Shown here one piece after another: positions 59,196 to 64,000 of a stretch of DNA of 64,000 nt; position 1 is the stretch's first letter, and the number at the start of each line of letters is the position of its first letter. The notes under the pieces are model-generated. The model did not search any database, was not told the DNA's origin, and saw only the letters and a program-made list of their open reading frames with translations. This DNA is from Amycolatopsis sp. CA-230715. Its GTDB lineage: Bacteria > Actinomycetota > Actinomycetes > Mycobacteriales > Pseudonocardiaceae. A program made the position numbers and the translations under genes. Location of the stretch: the NCBI RefSeq assembly GCF_018736145.1, contig NZ_CP059997.1, forward strand, positions 9,175,501-9,239,500. Direction: 5' to 3'.

Positions 59196-60404
59196 ATGTC
59201 CACCGCCACCGCACTGCGCGGGATCGGCCACCAGCTCGACGACCAGCCGAGCCTTGGCCGTGCGATCGACGAACTACTCGCGGCACGGACCGCGCCGACC
59301 CTGCTCGCACTGGGCGAGCCGACCCACGGGATCAAGGCATTTCCCTTGCTGCGCAACGAACTCCTCGCCCACCTCGCGGAAAGGGGATACCGGTCGATCG
59401 CGCTGGAGACCGACATCTTCGCCGCGTCCGTCGTCGACGACTACGTGGCCGGGGGAGCAGCGGAACTCGACGACGTGCTCAAGACCGGGTTCAGCCACGG
59501 GTTCGGCAGCATCCCCGGCAACCGCGAACTCGTCGAATGGCTCCGCGCCCACAACGCCGAACGCCCGCCGCACGACCGCGTCCGCTTCCGCGGCTTCGAC
59601 GCGCCGCTGGAGACGACCAGCGCGCCGAGCCCGCGGCACGCACTCCTTGCCGTCACCGACCACCTGCCCGAATCGCTGCGCCCCGCATCCGCCCATGACC
59701 TAGACGCGCTGCTCGGCGACGATGAGGACTGGACCAACGAGGCAGCCACGTTCGACCCCGCACTGTCCATTGGCGACTCCGACCGCGCACGCGCCCTGCG
59801 CATCGTCGCCGACGACCTCGTCAGCGCGCTGCGCCGCGCGGCACCCGGCCTGCACTCCGCCGATCCCGCGGGGTACGCCAACGCCGTCGCACACGCACGC
59901 ACCGCGCAAGGCCTGCTGCGCTACCACGCCGCCATGGCCAGCACTGGGCCCGACCGCGTCGCGATCATGCTCAGCGTCCGCACCGAGATGATGGCCGACA
60001 ACCTGCACGCGATCGTCGCCGCGGAGCAGGGACGCGGGCCCACGCTGGTGTTCGCGCACAACGTCCACCTCCAGCGCGCACAGCCCGGCACGGCGATCGG
60101 CGACGTGAGCTGGTGCAGCGCCGGGGCGCTCGTCGAACTCACCATGGGGGAGCGGTACGCGTTCGTGGCCACCGACGCCAACCCCGCCAGCGATCCGGGC
60201 ACCCTCCAAGGGGCCTTGGCCGGGGCGACCACACGCCGCGCGCTGTTCCCCGCGGCGGACCTGCGCGCCGCGCTCGCTCCGTCGATCGGCAAGGGGCAGC
60301 CGATCGTGCCCGGCCACCTCCCGCTCGACCCGGCGGAGCTGGCCGGTGCCGACGCGGTCATCTTCATCGCCGACACCGACGGAAAACGCCACCAGTACTG
60401 GTAA
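59196..60404 (+). CDS. Erythromycin esterase family protein
   Basis: 402 aa. Family features: LALGEPTHGIKAFPLLRNELLAHLAERGY (His in the GEPTHG motif near 43), ALETDIFAA with the Glu near 72, RFRGFDAPLE near 128, and FAHNVHLQR near 285. Ere enzymes open the macrolactone of erythromycin-like drugs; many family members have other or unknown ester substrates. ATG 59196 follows GGAAGGGG; GTG 59190 is possible. It is controlled presumably by the divergent double-MerR protein. Actual macrolide resistance is not implied by sequence alone. Confidence 0.88.
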   Translation: MSTATALRGIGHQLDDQPSLGRAIDELLAARTAPTLLALGEPTHGIKAFPLLRNELLAHLAERGYRSIALETDIFAASVVDDYVAGGAAELDDVLKTGFSHGFGSIPGNRELVEWLRAHNAERPPHDRVRFRGFDAPLETTSAPSPRHALLAVTDHLPESLRPASAHDLDALLGDDEDWTNEAATFDPALSIGDSDRARALRIVADDLVSALRRAAPGLHSADPAGYANAVAHARTAQGLLRYHAAMASTGPDRVAIMLSVRTEMMADNLHAIVAAEQGRGPTLVFAHNVHLQRAQPGTAIGDVSWCSAGALVELTMGERYAFVATDANPASDPGTLQGALAGATTRRALFPAADLRAALAPSIGKGQPIVPGHLPLDPAELAGADAVIFIADTDGKRHQYW

Positions 60405-60421
60405 CGGGCCTACCCGATCCA

Positions 60422-60433
60422 TCCATAGTGGAC
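60422..60433. repeat. Dispersed 12-mer variant TCCATAGTGGAC, intergenic copy
   Basis: Lies in the 29-bp convergent gap between the esterase-like gene and the DinB gene, ending at the latter's stop codon. Confidence 0.6.
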
Positions 60434-60988
60434 TCAGGGGCGCCTGCGCAGGTACAGATCGCGCAGCAGAGCGATTTCCGCGCCGTGGTGGATCACCTCG
60501 CGGTGGATGTGCAGCACCAGCGCGGGCAGCGGTCGATCCGCGAACGGCCCTTCCGCCGCGCCTCCGACGCGGGCCAAGTCGACGGGGGAGAGCGCCCGGA
60601 GCCCGGACGACCACGCGTCGTAAGCCGCATCGAGCTGGTTCAGCGCCGTTGCGGCGGTTGCGGCGAACGGGAACGTGTCGTACTGGACGGGAGGACCGCC
60701 GAACTGCGTCTCGGCCCGCTTGCCGAGGACGTGGACGGTGAGGTGCGCCATCCGCCAGGCGATCGTGGTGACCGGCGCCGGTTCCGGCGTGGGGAACGCG
60801 TAGTCGACGGTGAGCCGCCCGCCGCCGATCTCGCTCTCCTCGCGGCGCGGCCGCAGGGTCCAGCAGCCGGGGACCGGTTCCCAGAAGTACTCCTCGTCGC
60901 TCAGGCCGGCCAGCCGCGGCCTGAGCCGTTCACGCCAGTGCCAGTCCAGCTGATCGCCGAGCTCCGCCACCCAGTCGACGTCCACCAC
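60434..60988 (-). CDS. DinB family protein
   Basis: 184 aa. Conserved points: DWVAELGDQLDWHWRERLRPRL at the start, WRMAHLTVHVLGKRAETQFGG near 75 (His ligands) and HIHREVIHHGAEIALLRDLYLR at the end (His-x3-His). This matches the actinobacterial DinB_2 group with a YFWEPVPGCWTLRPR segment. The metal-dependent activity is unknown; mycothiol transfer is a family possibility. GTG 60988 or 60985 is the start. Confidence 0.88.
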   Translation of the reverse strand: MVDVDWVAELGDQLDWHWRERLRPRLAGLSDEEYFWEPVPGCWTLRPRREESEIGGGRLTVDYAFPTPEPAPVTTIAWRMAHLTVHVLGKRAETQFGGPPVQYDTFPFAATAATALNQLDAAYDAWSSGLRALSPVDLARVGGAAEGPFADRPLPALVLHIHREVIHHGAEIALLRDLYLRRRP

Positions 60989-61013
60989 GGATCCACCCCC
61001 GAGTTCGTACGCG

Positions 61014-62084
61014 TCAGAACGCGCGATGATACTGCCGCGGCCACGACCGGTGCGGCTCGGCGTCGAGCGCGCGCAGTGCCCAGTACGGGTCGCGCAGCAT
61101 CGCCCTGCCGACCAACACCGCATCCACCAGATCCGGGATCGCTTCGTCGAGGTGGCGAGCTTCGGAAACCAGTCCCGATGCCGCGGTGAGAACCCCCGCC
61201 GCGCGAAACCGCGGCCCGTATTCGGCGTTGTGCAACGGTTTCTCGATGCGGAGGGCCCCCGGGGTCAGCGCGCCGGAACTGATGTCGATCATGTCGACGC
61301 CCGCCCGCGCCATCCGGCTCGCGACGGACGCCGCCTCGTCCGCGGTCAGGCCGCCCTCGTGCAGATCCGCGGCGGGCAGCCGGACGATGACCGGCTTGTC
61401 CGCCGGCCATCCCGCGCGGATCGCCCGCACCATCTCCAGCGGGAACCGCATCCGCCGCTCCAGATCGCCGCCCCACTCGTCGACGCGGTGATTTGCCAGC
61501 GGGGAAAGGAACTCGTGGAGCAGGTATCCGTTCGCGCCGTGCAGTTCGACGACCTCGTAGCCCGCGCGGTGGGCGTTGCGGGCGGCACGCTCGATGTCCT
61601 CGAGCACCCGCGTTCCGTCCTTTGTGGTCATTTCGGCCGGGACACCGAGCCCGGCGAACGGGATCGGGGAGGGCGCGAGTGGCCGCCACCCGCCGTCCTC
61701 GGGGCCGATCGGGCGCCGGGTCCCGGCGTTGTCCCACGGCACGCCGTGCGAGCTCTTGCGGCCCGCCGCGCCGAGCTGGACCGCTGGAACCGACCCGATG
61801 GCCCTGATGGCCGCCGCCAGCCGCCGGTGCCCGCGCACCTGGTGTTCGGACCACAGCCCGAGATCCCGTTTCGTGGTGCGCATATCGGGGGAGACGCCGG
61901 TGCATTCGACCATCACCATGCCGACGCCGCCTGCCGCTCTGGCCCCGTAGTGGGCGAGGTGCCAGTCGGTGGGGGCGCCGGAGCCGTCCGCGGAGTACTG
62001 GCACATGGGGGAGAGCCACACCCGGTTGGGCAGCAACGACTCCCGGAGACGCAATGCGGTCCATGCCGTGGATCCCGTCGTCAT
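61014..62084 (-). CDS. NADH:flavin oxidoreductase, Old Yellow Enzyme family (YqjM-like)
   Basis: 356 aa from ATG 62084, behind AAAGGTGG. FMN-binding TIM barrel: NRVWLSPMCQYSADGSGAPTDWHLAHYGARA (Cys near 28, YqjM type), GAAGRKSSH, VVELHGANGYLLHEFLSPLANHR (His and Asn pair near 175), DEWGGDLERRMRFPLE, and VLVGRAMLRDP near 335. Such enzymes reduce activated C=C bonds in enones, enals or nitro compounds with NAD(P)H. The ArsR gene on the opposite strand probably controls it. An in-frame ATG at 62144 is less likely. Confidence 0.93.
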   Translation of the reverse strand: MTTGSTAWTALRLRESLLPNRVWLSPMCQYSADGSGAPTDWHLAHYGARAAGGVGMVMVECTGVSPDMRTTKRDLGLWSEHQVRGHRRLAAAIRAIGSVPAVQLGAAGRKSSHGVPWDNAGTRRPIGPEDGGWRPLAPSPIPFAGLGVPAEMTTKDGTRVLEDIERAARNAHRAGYEVVELHGANGYLLHEFLSPLANHRVDEWGGDLERRMRFPLEMVRAIRAGWPADKPVIVRLPAADLHEGGLTADEAASVASRMARAGVDMIDISSGALTPGALRIEKPLHNAEYGPRFRAAGVLTAASGLVSEARHLDEAIPDLVDAVLVGRAMLRDPYWALRALDAEPHRSWPRQYHRAF

Positions 62085-62153
62085 CGGCCACCTTTTCCGC
62101 TGGGTGCCCCGTCCCGCACGGGGTCGTCGCCGACCACGGTACATCGAACATCA

Positions 62154-62164
62154 TCGAACTTCGA
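62154..62164. promoter_or_regulatory. ArsR operator candidate
   Basis: TCGAACTTCGA is a perfect palindrome with one central base, 20 bp before the ArsR ATG. A second TCGAAC is at 62144-62149. Confidence 0.45.
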
Positions 62165-62183
62165 ATCATGTTAAACTGCGCAC

Positions 62184-62498
62184 ATGCCGCGGCAGCCCGA
62201 GCATCCCGATCTCGAAGACGTGCAACTCGCGCGAGTGTTCTCCGCGCTGGGGGATCCGGCGCGGCTGCGCATCATGACCGTGCTCGCCGACCGCACGGAG
62301 CACCAGCGCGAGGAGTTCACCGTGGACGTCGGCCCGTCGACGCTGAGCCACCACATGAAGATCCTCCGCGAGGCAGGACTGACGCATCACAGGTTCGAGG
62401 GCACCCGCTGCTTCGTCTCGCTGCGCGCCGACACGTTCGATCGCTTCGCCACCGTCTTGGACAGCACGCTGCAGCTACTCGCGACCGACCAAGGCTGA
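62184..62498 (+). CDS. ArsR family transcriptional regulator
   Basis: 104 aa. Winged helix: VFSALGDPARLRIMTVLADR (about 18-37), STLSHHMKILREAGLTHHRFEGTRCFVSLR (about 51-80) with the SHHMKILREAGL recognition helix. There is no CxC metal motif in helix 3, so it is unlikely to be a classical metal sensor. It is divergent from the Old Yellow Enzyme gene and should repress it, possibly sensing an enone or oxidant. Confidence 0.92.
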   Translation: MPRQPEHPDLEDVQLARVFSALGDPARLRIMTVLADRTEHQREEFTVDVGPSTLSHHMKILREAGLTHHRFEGTRCFVSLRADTFDRFATVLDSTLQLLATDQG

Positions 62499-62546
62499 AG
62501 CAGAGGCCTTGCCTGCACCAGGAAGCCTCGTCACATCTTACTTAAC

Positions 62547-62560
62547 ATAATGTACATTAT
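62547..62560. promoter_or_regulatory. Operator-like palindrome in a convergent gap
   Basis: ATAATGTACATTAT is a perfect 14-bp AT-rich palindrome in the 167-bp convergent gap after the ArsR gene. No gene start is near on either strand. Confidence 0.55.
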
Positions 62561-62605
62561 CGGCATTAGGTTGCCGGTGGTCGCGAACCCGGCCGAACAC
62601 CAGAA

Positions 62606-62641
62606 TGCGGCGTGGCCGGAGTCAGCTCCGGCCACGCCGCA
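62606..62641. terminator. Strong hairpin terminator after the secreted protein gene
   Basis: A perfect 16-bp stem (62606-62621 with 62626-62641) around TCAG, 25 bp beyond the stop of the minus-strand gene. No T run follows; it may stop transcription from both sides. Confidence 0.75.
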
Positions 62642-62665
62642 CCACTGCTCAGCGCGCGTCTGCCG

Positions 62666-62965
62666 CTACGGCATCGGCGCGCCGTTCTCGGCGTAGATCG
62701 CCCAGGTGTTGTTCGACTCCCAGTAGCAGTTGTAACCGGGGTGCACCTGGAACAGGTCCACGTAGCGGTAGCTCGCGGTGCCGACGCACGTCTGCTCGTC
62801 CCACGGCGGGTTGCCGCGTTCGATCAGGCAGTAGGCGTACTGGCAGGTTCCCCCTTGTGGTGCGACGGGTGCCGCCGAGGCGGTGCCCGTCGCACCCGCG
62901 ACCATCAGGCCCGCGGCTCCAGCCGCCGCGAGTGCCGCGCTCGCCATTTTTCGCATGCCGCTCAT
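62666..62965 (-). CDS. Small secreted protein with four cysteines
   Basis: 99 aa. A signal peptide (MRKMASAALAAAGAAGLMVAG, cleaved after ASA near 34) leaves a mature protein of about 65 residues with exactly four cysteines (GGTCQYAYCLIE, EQTCVGTASYRYVD, GYNCYWESNNTW) and many aromatic residues. Two disulfides are likely. I do not recognise the family. ATG 62965 follows GGAAGGA. A perfect 16-bp hairpin ends the transcript. It could be a defensive or signalling protein, but nothing proves this. Confidence 0.75.
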   Translation of the reverse strand: MSGMRKMASAALAAAGAAGLMVAGATGTASAAPVAPQGGTCQYAYCLIERGNPPWDEQTCVGTASYRYVDLFQVHPGYNCYWESNNTWAIYAENGAPMP

Positions 62966-63075
62966 GTCGTCCTTCCAACGCCCCCAGGGGCATTTACCAT
63001 CGCGTTGGATCACGTTCGTGATCTTGGACAACGTAGCGCAGGCATGTTCGACATTCACCGACAATGGTGAAGTTC

Positions 63076-63096
63076 AGCGAGAACCCTCCTCTCGCT
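63076..63096. terminator. Short hairpin downstream of the zinc-ribbon gene
   Basis: AGCGAGA (63076-63082) and TCTCGCT (63090-63096) are perfect complements around a 7-nt loop. The 194-bp gap also holds CGTCACCGTGACG (63119-63131), a further palindrome. Confidence 0.4.
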
Positions 63097-63159
63097 ACCC
63101 CCCAGCTCGGCGTTGTTTCGTCACCGTGACGTTTCTACCGTGCGTGGCTGGACGTCGGA

Positions 63160-63546
63160 TTAGCGAAGTTGTTCGAGGTCCTTGGCTGCTTCGGCCAACT
63201 CGGCCGCCATCCGCCGGAGTTCACCCGGCTCCGCGCCGTCGTCCGCCGCGGTCACCACGTCCTCCGCGGCACAGCGGAGCTGGAACAACCGGTCCTGGAG
63301 TTCGGCGATCTCGGTGGCGGACAGCACGACGGCGTCCTCGGGCAGGCCGGTCCGCTGCACGGCGGCCCTGCGCTCGTAGGCGCGCTGGCGGCACGACTGG
63401 CCGCAGTACCGCCTGCGCCTGCCGATGTTCGCGCCCTCCGGCAGGTGCAGGCCGCACCAGCCGCAGTGCCGCCCCGACCGCTTCCGGTTGTGCCCCGTTT
63501 CGTCAAGTGACGAATCGGCGCGCTCTGCCAGTCCTCTCACGAACAC
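63160..63546 (-). CDS. Zinc-finger protein with C-terminal helical tail
   Basis: 128 aa. Contains one zinc finger, CGWCGLHL...RRRRYCGQSCRQRAYERR (two CxxC-type pairs, about 28-55), followed by a helical Ala/Glu-rich tail of 60 residues. This small FPG/CGNR-like finger plus helix is frequent in actinobacteria and is annotated only as hypothetical. GTG 63546 is the start given the open frame; no ribosome site is seen. It resembles in layout, not in length, the zinc-finger coiled-coil protein beside the recombinase. Confidence 0.7.
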   Translation of the reverse strand: MFVRGLAERADSSLDETGHNRKRSGRHCGWCGLHLPEGANIGRRRRYCGQSCRQRAYERRAAVQRTGLPEDAVVLSATEIAELQDRLFQLRCAAEDVVTAADDGAEPGELRRMAAELAEAAKDLEQLR

Positions 63547-63606
63547 GACCCTAACCGGCCATGCTCAGCTCACGCCGCGGCCACGCCGACAAGGCACACT
63601 GGACAC

Positions 63607-64000
63607 GTGACCCAGCCCCATCCGTACCTCGCCGACCCTCACCCCCGCGCGTTCGTGCACCGCGGGTGGCATCTCGATGAGCTGGCGGGACTGGAGAACT
63701 CGCTGCCCGCGTTCCGGCGTGCCGTCGACGAAGGCTTCCGGTACCTGGAGACCGACGTGCACGCCAGCTCGGACGGCGTCGTCGTCGTGCACCACGACGC
63801 CACGCTCGACCGCACGACCGACGGCAAGGGCACGATCGCGTCGCAGAGCTGGCCCGCACTGAGCAAGGTCAAGATCGGCGGGAAGGCGCCGCTCTCACGG
63901 CTCGAAGACCTCCTCGAGGAACTTCCGAACGCGTGCTTCAACGTCGACGTCAAAACGGACGCCGCGGTCGAGCCGTTCCTGCGCACGCTCGCGAAGACGA
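63607..64000 (+). CDS. Glycerophosphodiester phosphodiesterase, C-terminus cut off by window edge
   Basis: The first 131 residues are present. GDPD features: FVHRGWH near 17 (active His and Arg), ENSLPAFRRAVDEGFRYLETDVHASSDGVVVVHHD near 29-63 (metal Glu and Asp, second active His), DRTTDGKG and CFNVDVKTD near 115. The enzyme hydrolyses glycerophosphodiesters to glycerol-3-phosphate and an alcohol. No signal peptide is seen, so it is probably cytoplasmic. GTG 63607 gives the usual start. Confidence 0.92.
   Translation, partial: MTQPHPYLADPHPRAFVHRGWHLDELAGLENSLPAFRRAVDEGFRYLETDVHASSDGVVVVHHDATLDRTTDGKGTIASQSWPALSKVKIGGKAPLSRLEDLLEELPNACFNVDVKTDAAVEPFLRTLAKT

Noticed and set aside
62666..62965. 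Four-cysteine secreted protein as a lanthipeptide precursor
   Set aside because: It has a cleavable secretion signal and no lanthipeptide synthetase gene nearby; Ser/Thr are few.

Overview
The window comes from a very GC-rich actinomycete, most likely Pseudonocardiaceae and Amycolatopsis-like. Pointers are GC-rich third codon positions, many GTG starts, stop/start overlaps of the ATGA and GTGA type, an MptB mannosyltransferase for lipomannan-type envelope glycans, mycothiol-associated DinB-fold proteins, the actinobacterial DUF3090/SCO1664 pair, a Rox-type rifamycin monooxygenase and a lasso peptide locus. No rRNA, tRNA, CRISPR array or transposase was seen. The genus is an inference. Layout, 1-24 kb: an M55/M20 peptidase pair (the M20 gene is cut by the window edge), a TIGR00027-type methyltransferase with an AraC regulator, an SDR and a LysE exporter, a five-part peptide-type ABC importer (4.9-10.6 kb) behind a GntR/HutC-like palindrome, MptB, a BNR-repeat secreted protein with a lipoprotein, PPOX, DinB, TetR, S66 and S9 peptidase genes on the minus strand, then DUF3090, SCO1664, MBL, DUF3097 and an NfeD/SPFH pair closed by a perfect 17-bp terminator. 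24-34 kb: a tightly coupled sigma factor, zinc-finger anti-sigma, ABC ATPase and membrane protein operon, an MHS-family transporter with a divergent TetR, an SGNH hydrolase, small unknown and zinc-ribbon proteins and a secreted hydrolase. 34-47 kb: a stress and resistance region. It holds a rox monooxygenase preceded by a 19-codon leader ORF and three mutually exclusive hairpins, three ECF42-type sigma factors (two with YCII/DGPF partners), and several regulator/enzyme pairs (TetR/hydrolase with duplicated operators, MerR/aldo-keto reductase, XRE/SDR). 47-50 kb: a tyrosine recombinase divergent from a zinc-finger coiled-coil protein across an island of about 38% GC. 50-56.4 kb: a lasso peptide locus. 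The precursor, the RRE protein (B1) and the leader peptidase (B2) lie on the minus strand, while the asparagine-synthetase-like cyclase and an MFS transporter lie on the plus strand, with a carboxylesterase/TetR pair wedged between them. The predicted 19-residue core starts with Leu and would close a Leu1-Glu9 ring. A perfect 17-bp hairpin separates the precursor from the processing genes. 56.5-64 kb: DinB proteins, a quinone-oxidoreductase-like enzyme, a double-MerR regulator beside an erythromycin-esterase-like gene, an Old Yellow Enzyme with a divergent ArsR, a four-cysteine secreted protein and the start of a glycerophosphodiester phosphodiesterase. Across the window a 12-bp near-palindrome, TCCAYWGTGGAC, recurs six times exactly and at least four more times with one mismatch, often imposing AT-ending codons that are rare here.
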